DNA of 37,035 nt, from positions 1-37,035 of the forward strand of contig PTLK01000002.1 of assembly GCA_002938075.1 (NCBI GenBank). Reading direction: 5' to 3'. A program made the position numbers and the translations under genes. How positions within the stretch are numbered: position 1 is the stretch's first letter; each line of letters begins with the position of its first letter. The notes under the pieces were generated by a model. That model saw only the letters and a list, made by a program, of their open reading frames with translations. It had not been told where the DNA came from and ran no database searches. This document shows positions 1 through 12,358 of this stretch, in pieces. Origin of the DNA: Alphaproteobacteria bacterium MarineAlpha3_Bin3 (GTDB lineage Bacteria > Pseudomonadota > Alphaproteobacteria > Rhodospirillales > Casp-alpha2).

Positions 1-60
1 AACCGGCACCGAACGGTTCGAAAGCCGGACCTGGAACGGGACAACGAAAACGTCAGGGTT

Positions 61-468
61 ATGGAACTCGACAAGCTTTCCTTATTCAGCGTCATCAAAG
101 GACGGTTGGCGTGGCTAGGCCATCGCCAGGAGGTTCTGGCCCAGAACATCGCCAACTCGGACACGCCGCGATACAAGGCCCGCGATCTCAAGGCCTTGAA
201 ATTCAAAGATTTGGTCAGCAACCAAAGTTCAAACATTCGCATGGTTGCGACGGCGGGTTCCCATCTGACCGGCATCCCCAAGCGGGCGATCGAGTCCAAA
301 GTCGAAACGGAACGCCGGCCCATGGAGACAAGTCCGAACGGGAATTCGGTCGTTCTCGAAGAGCAGATGGCGAAATTGAGCGAAACCGGGATTTCCCACC
401 GCCTGACCACCGAGCTTTATAAGAAGCACCTCAATATGTTGAAAATGGCCATCGGTGGCCGCCGTTAG
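61..468 (+). CDS. flgB: Flagellar basal-body rod protein FlgB
   Basis: 135 aa ORF; N-terminal rod signature (RQEVLAQNIANSDTPRYKARD); followed by flgC and fliE. Confidence 0.95.
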   Translation: MELDKLSLFSVIKGRLAWLGHRQEVLAQNIANSDTPRYKARDLKALKFKDLVSNQSSNIRMVATAGSHLTGIPKRAIESKVETERRPMETSPNGNSVVLEEQMAKLSETGISHRLTTELYKKHLNMLKMAIGGRR

Positions 469-478
469 GCGGCGGCCA
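456..478 (+). other. Perfect 9-bp inverted repeat with the flgB stop codon in its loop
   Basis: TGGCCGCCG-TTAGG-CGGCGGCCA; flgB TAG at 466-468 lies in the 5-nt loop. Confidence 0.7.
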
Positions 479-540
479 TTGGGGCCGGCGCCGCCGGCGC
501 AATCCAGGGGCGCCATCAACAAGGGAGAAGGTTTGGATTC

Positions 541-951
541 ATGGACGACCTCATAAAGACAATGCGTATTTCCGGCGCCGGCATGTGGGTCCAGGGACAG
601 CGGCTTAGGGTGATTTCGCAAAACATCGCCAATGTCAATTCGCTGCCCCAGGACCCGGGCGACAAGCCCTATCGGCGCCAGGTGATCACGTTTAAGAACG
701 AACTGGACCGGTCCATCGGCCTCGAGACGGTGCGCGCCGGCAAGGTCCGGCCCGACAAATCGGAATTCGGCAAGCGCTACGAGCCCAGCCACCCGGCCGC
801 CGATGCCGACGGGTATGTCCTGACCCCGAACGTCAACACGCTGATCGAAATGACCGACATGCGCGAGGCGCAGCGGTCCTATGAGGCCAACCTCAACGTC
901 ATCAAGGCCTCGAAGGCGATGCTGAACCTCACCATCGACGTGCTGCGCTAA
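541..951 (+). CDS. flgC: Flagellar basal-body rod protein FlgC
   Basis: 136 aa; AGMWVQGQRLRVISQNIANVNS and C-terminal EAQRSYEANLNVIKASKAML motif. Confidence 0.95.
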   Translation: MDDLIKTMRISGAGMWVQGQRLRVISQNIANVNSLPQDPGDKPYRRQVITFKNELDRSIGLETVRAGKVRPDKSEFGKRYEPSHPAADADGYVLTPNVNTLIEMTDMREAQRSYEANLNVIKASKAMLNLTIDVLR

Positions 952-996
952 ACCGCCAGCCTGAACGGGAAACAACCGCGATAACAGGAGCCTTCA

Positions 997-1317
997 ATGC
1001 CGATGACAGCCGCGCAAAACATCACCAAGGTCCTTAACGCCTATAACGAGGCGGCCAAGGGCCGTCCGCAGGGAATCCAATCCGACAAACCCTCGAAAGG
1101 GAATGAGTTTGCCGATCTGGTCAAAGGGGCGCTTTCCGAAGCCAAGAAAATCGGCGAGCGCAGCGAACAATTCTCCATCGCCGGCATCGCCGACCGCGCC
1201 GATATCGGCCAGGTGGTCACCGCGGTTGCCGAAGCCGAGGTGACGATACAGACTGTCGTGGCGATTCGCGACAAGGTCATCGAGGCCTACAAGGATATTA
1301 TCCGGATGCCCATGTAG
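997..1317 (+). CDS. fliE: Flagellar hook-basal body complex protein FliE
   Basis: 106 aa; VVTAVAEAEVTIQTVVAIRDKVIEAYKDIIRMPM C-terminus typical of FliE. Confidence 0.93.
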   Translation: MPMTAAQNITKVLNAYNEAAKGRPQGIQSDKPSKGNEFADLVKGALSEAKKIGERSEQFSIAGIADRADIGQVVTAVAEAEVTIQTVVAIRDKVIEAYKDIIRMPM

Positions 1318-1342
1318 GCCTTGCCTGCCTCACCGGCGGGCC

Positions 1343-1390
1343 GGGGCTGGATAGGGCCCGGGTTGGATAGGGCCCCGGTTGGATAGGGGA
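1343..1390. repeat. Short tandem repeat, about 16-nt period, 3 copies, between fliE and fliQ
   Basis: GGGCTGGATAGGGCCC / GGGTTGGATAGGGCCC / CGGTTGGATAGGGGA read directly. Confidence 0.85.
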
Positions 1391-1395
1391 AGAGC

Positions 1396-1662
1396 GTGGA
1401 CGAGGCCTCCATACTGGAAATTGGACGAAGCGGCATATGGGTCGCCTTGCAACTGGCTGGCCCGATTATGCTGGCGGGGTTACTGATCGGCCTCCTGATC
1501 GCGCTGTTCCAAGCCCTGACCACCATTCAAGAAATGACATTGACGTTCGTGCCCAAGATCCTGGTGATCTTCGCGGCCTTGATCTTTTTTTTGCCGTTCA
1601 TGATGACGACGCTGAAGGAATACGCTCAGCAACTGTACAGCCTCATCGTCACTCTCGGCTGA
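1396..1662 (+). CDS. fliQ: Flagellar export apparatus protein FliQ (GTG start)
   Basis: 88 aa, two hydrophobic segments, ALFQALTTIQEMTLTFVPKI motif; precedes fliR. Confidence 0.95.
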   Translation: MDEASILEIGRSGIWVALQLAGPIMLAGLLIGLLIALFQALTTIQEMTLTFVPKILVIFAALIFFLPFMMTTLKEYAQQLYSLIVTLG

Positions 1663-1668
1663 ACCTTC

Positions 1669-2430
1669 ATGCTCGAGGAAATCCTTTCCCTAAACCTGTT
1701 CGGTTTTTTCCTGATTTTCTCCCGCCTCGGAACGGCGATGGCCTTATTGCCGGGGTTCAGTTCCAGATTCTTACCCAACCGCATGCGGGTTTCGATCGCC
1801 TTGGCCCTCAGCTTCGTCCTCGCGCCGGTGCTGATCCCCACCTTGCCGGTCCGCCCGCCGACGGTCGCCGGCATGGGCATCCTGATCATCGGCGAGGTCC
1901 TGATCGGCGCCTTTTTCGGCACCTTCGCCCGCATTATGATGAGCGCCCTGCAAACCGCCGGCACGATCATTGCCTACGTTTCCTCCATGGCCAACGCCCT
2001 GATCCAGGACCCGATCGCCGAACAGCAAAGTTCGACCATCGCCGGGTTCCTGTTGACCATGGGCGTCGTGCTCGTTTTCGTCGTCGACCTGCATCACGTA
2101 ATGATCATGGCCACCGCCGACAGCTACACCATGTTCGTGCCGGGCCGGGCGCTGCCGATGGAGGACATCACCTTCGTGATGGCGCGGAAGGTCGCCGACA
2201 GCTTCGCGCTCGGCCTCAAGCTGGCGTCGCCGTTCGTCATCGTCGGCCTGACCTATTACATCGGCCTCGGCCTGCTGGGCCGGCTGATGCCCACGTTGCA
2301 GGTCTTTTTCTTCGGCCTGCCGTTCCAGATCGGGGTCCAGATATGGGTCCTGGCGATTTCCGTCTCGGGTATCTTGGTGGTCTTCCTGAGGAGCTTCGAA
2401 GAGGGTTACCGGGGCTTCATATTGCCTTAA
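1669..2430 (+). CDS. fliR: Flagellar export apparatus protein FliR
   Basis: 253 aa hydrophobic protein; fliQ-fliR-flhB order. Confidence 0.94.
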   Translation: MLEEILSLNLFGFFLIFSRLGTAMALLPGFSSRFLPNRMRVSIALALSFVLAPVLIPTLPVRPPTVAGMGILIIGEVLIGAFFGTFARIMMSALQTAGTIIAYVSSMANALIQDPIAEQQSSTIAGFLLTMGVVLVFVVDLHHVMIMATADSYTMFVPGRALPMEDITFVMARKVADSFALGLKLASPFVIVGLTYYIGLGLLGRLMPTLQVFFFGLPFQIGVQIWVLAISVSGILVVFLRSFEEGYRGFILP

Positions 2431-2474
2431 TGGATTGACCTGTAAATTAATCGGGTCATCCAGAGGATTGTTCG

Positions 2475-3581
2475 ATGTCAGAAGAAGACGACTCACAAAA
2501 AACAGAAGACCCAACCGAGAAAAAACTGGCGAATGCCAAAAAGAAAGGCCAAGTCGCCCAGTCGATGGAAATCAAGAGCTGGATGATCCTGCTTGGCGGC
2601 ACCGCCGGACTTGTCTTCATGGCGCCTTTCATGACCGCCAACATCCGCGACACCATCGAACCCTTCATCAGGAATCCCCACGCCGTTCCCGCCGATTTCG
2701 CCCACTTGCTCCAGTTGGTGGCCACCCTGTCCGTGAAAATCGGCCTGATCCTGGCGCCGCTTCTGGCCCTGTTGTTCGTTATCGCCCTGTTCTCAAACAT
2801 TGTCCAGTTCGGGTTGATCTTCGCGCCCGAGAAAATCAAGCCGGACATCAAGAAGGTGTCGCTTATCAGCGGCGTGAAGCGGATGTTCGGGCCCCGGGCG
2901 CTGATGGAATTCCTCAAGGGCATCCTCAAACTTTTGGCCGTCGGCATCGTGGCGTTTTCCATGGCCTTGCCGATGTTGCAGGACCTTACCCTGATCCCGT
3001 ATTACGACCTCGCCCAGGTAATGGACCGCATCAATATTATTGCCATCCTGCTGGCCATCGGCACCGTCGGGGTGATGACGGTGATCGCCGCCCTGGACTT
3101 CGCTTATCAGAAACATGCTTTCAAAAAGAAAATGATGATGTCGAAACAGGAAGTGAAGGACGAACATAAGCAGTCCGAAGGCGATCCCCAGATCAAGGCC
3201 AGGATCAGAAAAGTACGCATGGAACGCGCCCAGCAAAGGATGATGGCGGCGGTGCCCGAGGCGGACGTGGTGATTACCAACCCGACGCACTATTCTATCG
3301 CCCTCGAGTACAAGATGGATGATATGACGGCGCCGAAGCTGGTCGCCAAGGGCATCGATCACCTGGCGATGCGCATTCGCGAGGTCGCCAAGGCCCACGA
3401 CGTGCCGATCGTCGAAAACCCGCCCCTGGCCCGCGCTCTCTATGCCGGCGTCAAACTGGATGAGGAAATCCCGCCCGAACACTTCAAGGCGGTGGCCGAG
3501 GTCATCGGCTTCGTCATGCGCCAGCGGGGAACCCTACCGCCCCTGGAAGACCAGGCAGAGGGCGATCCGCCTGTGCAATAG
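2475..3581 (+). CDS. flhB: Flagellar export switch protein FlhB
   Basis: 368 aa; EDDSQKTEDPTEKKLANAKKKGQ N-terminus and NPTH autocleavage motif (VVITNPTHYSIALEY). Confidence 0.97.
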   Translation: MSEEDDSQKTEDPTEKKLANAKKKGQVAQSMEIKSWMILLGGTAGLVFMAPFMTANIRDTIEPFIRNPHAVPADFAHLLQLVATLSVKIGLILAPLLALLFVIALFSNIVQFGLIFAPEKIKPDIKKVSLISGVKRMFGPRALMEFLKGILKLLAVGIVAFSMALPMLQDLTLIPYYDLAQVMDRINIIAILLAIGTVGVMTVIAALDFAYQKHAFKKKMMMSKQEVKDEHKQSEGDPQIKARIRKVRMERAQQRMMAAVPEADVVITNPTHYSIALEYKMDDMTAPKLVAKGIDHLAMRIREVAKAHDVPIVENPPLARALYAGVKLDEEIPPEHFKAVAEVIGFVMRQRGTLPPLEDQAEGDPPVQ

Positions 3582-3654
3582 GCGCGGCGGAGTTGTAAAA
3601 GTCATTGAACGGCGGCTCGGCGAACGATGGAATGGACCGAAGGCGGAGCGCGTG

Positions 3655-6255
3655 ATGGCAGAATCCGGAAACAGCCCGAAAAATTCCACCAACGGAATGC
3701 CGAACTGGCTTCGCGGCCCAGTGCTGTGGGTGGTGTTGACGGGCATTCTCGCCGGTGCGGCGGCAGTGCTCCACATGTCGGGGCCTGCCTACTCGGTTCA
3801 TGCCCTCACGGTGACCGGCCTGGCCCTGGCGGCGCTTGCTTTTCTGGCCTGGACCCTGGGCGCGTCCGGCGCCGACGACCCGGCCGCCCGGATGCTCCGC
3901 TCGGCCGCCGACGACGCTCCGGACGGCCTTCTGATCGTCGCTGGCGATGGTTCCTTCGTCTATACCAACCCGGCCTTCCACCGCCTGTTCCATATGGCTG
4001 CCGCGGCCGGCAGCGGCGGCCAGGTCGAATCCCTGGATGCCATCGGCCGGGCCCTCGGAGGCGACGAGGCGGTGACGGCGTTTCAGCGCCTCAAATCGAA
4101 CGCCGAAACCGGGGTCGGGGGGCGCGCCGAATTTTCCGTTGCTTCCGGCACCGGCGCCCCCGGCACTGTCGAATGGCGGCGCCTGACGGTCAGCCCGGTG
4201 GCCGGAGGCGGTGCCCTGTGGCGGGCCGAGGACATTACCGCCAGCCGCGAAGTCGATTCCGTCCGCCGTGAGGAAGAGACCAGCCTGGCCGATTTCCTTG
4301 ATTTGCTGCCGGTCGGCTTTTTCTCCGCCGACGGCAAAGGCCGCATCCTGTTCGCCAACCTGATCCTGGCCGGGTGGCTGGGGGTTAGGCCCGAGGAAAT
4401 GGTCTCCCGGGGGCTCGACGAATTCATTGCCGGCGACGACCCCGGGCCCGGAACAACCCCGGAAGGCGGTGGTGCCGCCGAGGTCACCTTCCGGCGCCGC
4501 GACGCCGGCACCTTCAAGGCCTGGGTGGTGCAATCCTATGCCGAAGACGGCGGCGACGGGCCCGCCTACAGCCGTTCCGTCGTGCTTCCCGCCGCCGACT
4601 GGCAACACCAGGCCGGTGGCTCCACGGACAACGGCGACAGCCGGCCTGAAATCCGCCTCCATTGGCTGTTCGACGAGGCGCCTGTGGGCATCGTGCTGCT
4701 CGACCTCCAGGGCAACATCGCCGAATGCAACCGCGCTTTCCTGAAGCTCGTCGGGTTGCATCCCGAGGTTCTGATCGGCCAGCCCTTCGCCGAGCGGGTG
4801 GCCAAGGAGGACCGGGGCGAGATTTCGGCGGCGCTGTCAAAGGTGGTCATGGGCACCGTGCGGGCCGCCCACATGGAGGTCCGCATGCCCAGTGCCGGCG
4901 GACGCCAACTGGTGACGTCCCTTTACGCAAGCCGGCTGGAGAATGCCCTGGGCGAGCTTTCGGGCCTGGCCATCCACTTCATCGACACCACCGAGCACAA
5001 GAACCTGGAGGTCCAGTTCGCGCAATCGCAGAAGATGCAGGCCATTGGCCAGCTGGCCGGGGGCGTGGCGCATGATTTCAACAATCTTCTGACGGCGATG
5101 ATCGGCTTTTCCGACCTGCTGCTCACCCGCCACGGGCCCGACGACCCGTCCTTCGCCGACATCCAGCAGATCAAGCAGAACGCCAACCGGGCGACCAACC
5201 TGGTGCGCCAGTTGCTGGCGTTTTCGCGTCAGCAGACCCTGGCCCCGGTGCGCCTCGACATCACCGAGGCGATCAACGAGCTCAACAGCCTACTGGGCCG
5301 CCTGATCGGCGAGAAGATCGAGCTCAACTTGGAACACGGCAAGGACCTGATGCCGGTCAAGGCCGATCGCGGGCAGTTCGACCAGGTCATCATCAACCTC
5401 GTCGTCAACGCGCGGGACGCCATGCCCGGTGGCGGCCAGATCACCATCCGCACGTCGCCGTTCGGCCTCGACGCTCCCATGCAGCGGGGCCACGACCTGA
5501 TGCCGGCCGGCAATTACGTCTTGATCGAGGTCGCCGACACCGGCGTTGGCATCCGCAAGGAGAACATGGAAAAGATCTTCGAGCCGTTCTTCTCGACCAA
5601 GGGGGTCGGTTCGGGAACGGGCCTGGGCCTCTCCACCGTCTACGGCATCGTCCATCAAAGCCGCGGCTTCGTCTTCGTCGACAGCGCGCCGGGCGAAGGG
5701 ACGACCTTCAGCGTCTATCTGCCCGAATACACCGAAGATGCCGAAACCGAAGCCGCCGCCGCGCCGCCGCCGGCCCCGGAGATGGCACCCGAGGGCGACC
5801 TGACCGGCACCGGCACGGTGCTTCTGGTCGAGGACGAGGACGCGGTGCGCATGTTCGGCGCCCGGGCGCTCCGCAACAAGGGCTATAACGTGCTCGAGGC
5901 CGAGAACGGCGAAGGGGCGCTCGACGTCATCAACGGCACCGACGAAAACATCGACCTGATCATTTCCGACGTCGTCATGCCGGGCATGGACGGCCACACC
6001 CTGGTGCGGCTGGTCCGCCACGAACTGCCGGACGTGAAGGTGATCTTGATGTCGGGCTATGCCGAGGACGTGTTCCGCGACGAGATCGACCGCGACCCGA
6101 CGATCCAGTTCCTGGCCAAGCCGTTCAGCCTCAGGGGCCTGGCATCGAAGGTGAAGGAAGTGATGGCGGGGGAGGGCCGGCGCGGTTTCGGACTCGGAAT
6201 TTTCCGAACATATCAGGAATACGTTCCGTTTTTATTATATATATCAAGGGATTAA
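3655..6255 (+). CDS. cckA: CckA-like hybrid histidine kinase (membrane, PAS, HisKA/HATPase, receiver)
   Basis: Start at [10 protein letters not shown] (ORF track opens earlier at 3442); [26 protein letters not shown]-box, [20 protein letters not shown] ATPase boxes, C-terminal receiver [10 protein letters not shown]...[14 protein letters not shown]...LAKPF. Confidence 0.85.
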   Translation: MAESGNSPKNSTNGMPNWLRGPVLWVVLTGILAGAAAVLHMSGPAYSVHALTVTGLALAALAFLAWTLGASGADDPAARMLRSAADDAPDGLLIVAGDGSFVYTNPAFHRLFHMAAAAGSGGQVESLDAIGRALGGDEAVTAFQRLKSNAETGVGGRAEFSVASGTGAPGTVEWRRLTVSPVAGGGALWRAEDITASREVDSVRREEETSLADFLDLLPVGFFSADGKGRILFANLILAGWLGVRPEEMVSRGLDEFIAGDDPGPGTTPEGGGAAEVTFRRRDAGTFKAWVVQSYAEDGGDGPAYSRSVVLPAADWQHQAGGSTDNGDSRPEIRLHWLFDEAPVGIVLLDLQGNIAECNRAFLKLVGLHPEVLIGQPFAERVAKEDRGEISAALSKVVMGTVRAAHMEVRMPSAGGRQLVTSLYASRLENALGELSGLAIHFIDTTEHKNLEVQFAQSQKMQAIGQLAGGVAHDFNNLLTAMIGFSDLLLTRHGPDDPSFADIQQIKQNANRATNLVRQLLAFSRQQTLAPVRLDITEAINELNSLLGRLIGEKIELNLEHGKDLMPVKADRGQFDQVIINLVVNARDAMPGGGQITIRTSPFGLDAPMQRGHDLMPAGNYVLIEVADTGVGIRKENMEKIFEPFFSTKGVGSGTGLGLSTVYGIVHQSRGFVFVDSAPGEGTTFSVYLPEYTEDAETEAAAAPPPAPEMAPEGDLTGTGTVLLVEDEDAVRMFGARALRNKGYNVLEAENGEGALDVINGTDENIDLIISDVVMPGMDGHTLVRLVRHELPDVKVILMSGYAEDVFRDEIDRDPTIQFLAKPFSLRGLASKVKEVMAGEGRRGFGLGIFRTYQEYVPFLLYISRD

Positions 6256-6260
6256 AAAAA

Positions 6261-6292
6261 GTTCTTGCAAATAAGAACAAAACACGTACATT
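6261..6292 (+). promoter_or_regulatory. Putative recA promoter: -35 TTGCAA, 17-nt spacer, -10 TACATT, with SOS-like GAAC half-sites
   Basis: TTGCAA 6264-6269, TACATT 6287-6292; GTTCTT-N6-AAGAAC 6261-6278; GAAC-N7-GTAC 6275-6289. Confidence 0.5.
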
Positions 6293-6345
6293 AGCCTTGA
6301 TTGCATCCGTTGAACCCATGTGAAATAAGAAAGAGAGAAAGCCCG

Positions 6346-7473
<1,128 letters not shown>

Positions 7474-7514
7474 AGCCTCCCTGAAATCCTCTCCGAACGG
7501 CCGCTCAAAGACGT

Positions 7515-7553
7515 GGCCCTTTCCCGGTCATCCGGGGGAGGGCCGTTTTTTTT
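7515..7553 (+). terminator. Rho-independent terminator after recA
   Basis: GGCCCTttCCCGG-TCAT-CCGGGggAGGGCC hairpin followed by GTTTTTTTT. Confidence 0.85.
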
Positions 7554-7602
7554 AACGCCTGGGACGTTTATTTCTCGGCCGCCGGGCCCTAAATTAGCCT
7601 CC

Positions 7603-10464
<2,862 letters not shown>

Positions 10465-10500
10465 GAAACGCCGGGCCGGGCCTTCAATTTCAGGATTTCC

Positions 10501-11049
10501 TTATTTGACGTCGACGGCGACGCGCATGCGGATGATCTTGTCGGGATCGTCGACGGCGCCATTGCGGGATTCGTCGCCGCGCTTGATCTTGCCGACGTGT
10601 TTCATGCCTTTGGTGACCTGGCCCCAGACGGTGTATTTACCGTCCAGGAACCGGGACCGGGAGAAGACGATGAAGAACTGGCTGTCGGCGCTGTCGGGGT
10701 CGGATGAGCGGGCCATGGAAAGGGTGCCACGGACGTGCGGTTGGTCGGAGAACTCGGCCGGAATGTTGACGCCGGAGCCGCCGGTGCCGTTGCCTTTGGG
10801 ATCGCCGCCCTGGGCCATGAAACCGCCGATCACCCGGTGAAAGGTGAGGCCGTCGTAGAAGCCCTGGCGCACCAGTTCCTTGATCCGGGCGACGTGCTTC
10901 GGCGCCAGGTCGGGGCGCATCTCGATGACCACCTGACCGTCCTTCAAATCCAACAGAAGGGTGTTTTCAGGGTCCGCCGCCTGGGCCTCATCGGTCATCG
11001 CAAATCCGCCGAGGAAAACCGCCAACAAAAAAACTGCCAATCGGGCCAT
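10501..11049 (-). CDS. Peptidyl-prolyl cis-trans isomerase, cyclophilin type, with N-terminal signal peptide
   Basis: GLTFHRVIGGFMAQGGDPKGNGTGGSG and FSMAR/SADSQFFI-type cyclophilin motifs; hydrophobic leader. Confidence 0.93.
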   Translation of the reverse strand: MARLAVFLLAVFLGGFAMTDEAQAADPENTLLLDLKDGQVVIEMRPDLAPKHVARIKELVRQGFYDGLTFHRVIGGFMAQGGDPKGNGTGGSGVNIPAEFSDQPHVRGTLSMARSSDPDSADSQFFIVFSRSRFLDGKYTVWGQVTKGMKHVGKIKRGDESRNGAVDDPDKIIRMRVAVDVK

Positions 11050-11064
11050 CGAGGCTCCCTCCCC

Positions 11065-11598
11065 TTAGTCGAACAGCTTGTCGACCTCATCCTGGGAAAT
11101 GCCTTCGCCTTCAAGGGCCGGCCCATGCAGTAGTTTTTCGTCCTCGGTCTTTTCCTTGTCGGGCTTGACCTCGATCTTGTCGATTTCGTCCTTGCCCCAG
11201 ACCTCGATCAGGGCATTCACCCGGTCTTCTACATAGGTCACTGACTTCACCACCTTGGAAAACCGTTGGCCGGTGATGTCCTGGAACGAACAGGCTTCGA
11301 AAACGTCGGCGCCGTTAGCGTTGATCTGATCCAACAAGGCCAACTGGGCGGCGTCGGTGATGGTCTCGCGCAATTTCGTCACCACGTCGTCGTTCTTTTC
11401 CATGCACCCCATGATCGTGTTGGTGGCTTCCTCGGTGGCCTGGACGATGGCATCCAGTTGGTCGGCCATGCTGTCGAAATGCAGCGATTTGTCGGCCGGC
11501 CTGTTGATGGCGGCGATTTCCTCGCGCACCCGCTTGATATATTTGAAAAGGCCGAAAAACTCCTTTTTCAGAAGATCGGCTTAGGATTTCTCATCCAT
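11065..11598 (-). pseudogene. cheZ: CheZ-family chemotaxis phosphatase-like gene interrupted by one in-frame TAA at codon 6
   Basis: ORF 11065-11529 has VREEIAAINRP...FEACSFQDITGQRFSKVVKSVTYVEDRVNALIEVWG...SQDEVDKLFD. The same frame extends upstream to an ATG at 11598 with AGGGAG Shine-Dalgarno: MDEKS*ADLLKKEFFGLFKYIKR(V)REEIAA. TAA at 11581-11583. Confidence 0.75.
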
Positions 11599-11712
11599 GA
11601 AGGGTCTCCCTAGCGGGCTCTTTAGTACGACCGAGGGGCGCGGGTTACCCGGCCCCCATATATGTCAGCAGGCATCATAGTGACTTTTTCAATGGCCGGA
11701 ACCCTTTGACGC

Positions 11713-12144
11713 TTATTTTCCGCTCTTTTTCCTGGTCAGGGCTTTTTTGCCGACGCCGGGCCCAGGGGGCAACTGCAAGGTTTTGATGGCGACGACGTAG
11801 AGTTTATCCCGCTGTTCCTGGCTGAGGCCGTTCAGAACGTGTTCCTTGGACCGCCGCACGTTCATCGCCTGCTGGATCAGGGCCTGGCGCCCTGGGGTCA
11901 TTTTCGGCTTTTCCGCCAATTCCTGCTCGGCCGCCCTGAGGGAATCAAGGATCAGTTCACGGGTATCCTCGGTTTTCGTCTGTCCGGTCGGCTGGACGGG
12001 TTCCGGGTTCGGCGGTTCCGGAGCCGGTTTCGGTGACGGGTTTTTTTTGGCCGGTTTGGTTTTTTTTCGGGCTTCGAGCCTATCGCGGGCGTCCTTGTCC
12101 AAAACGAAGGAAAGAAGCGCCTTTGAAACGAATTTTTTTAACAT
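11713..12144 (-). CDS. Hypothetical protein with Pro/Lys-rich low-complexity segment
   Basis: MLKKFVSKALLSFVLDKDARDRLEARKKTKPAKKNPSPKPAPEPPNPEPVQP; ORF may extend to GTG at 12174. Confidence 0.6.
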   Translation of the reverse strand: MLKKFVSKALLSFVLDKDARDRLEARKKTKPAKKNPSPKPAPEPPNPEPVQPTGQTKTEDTRELILDSLRAAEQELAEKPKMTPGRQALIQQAMNVRRSKEHVLNGLSQEQRDKLYVVAIKTLQLPPGPGVGKKALTRKKSGK

Positions 12145-12358
12145 GCCGTCTTCTTTCCAGGCCCTTATCAACACCTTTAAGGCTCCGCAATAACAAGGCT
12201 GCTATATTAACGCCAGCTTTGGCCCGGGGCTAGGCGTCGAAAAAAAATCGGTGGCGGCCCCGGCGGGGCCGGAAAATTTCAGGTCTTCCCGCCCCGATAA
12301 GACCGATCCCCCTATAAACACTGGCAAAATCGGGGCCGGTGCGTATGGTTGGAGCGTC

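Noticed and set aside
1437-2438. 333-aa plus-strand ORF across fliQ/fliR
   Set aside because: Alternative frame of fliQ/fliR, which are unambiguous; low-complexity Arg/Pro/Gly/His content.
11581-11583. Selenocysteine or pyrrolysine insertion at the cheZ-like stop
   Set aside because: Those use UGA and UAG respectively; this codon is UAA, and no insertion element is evident.
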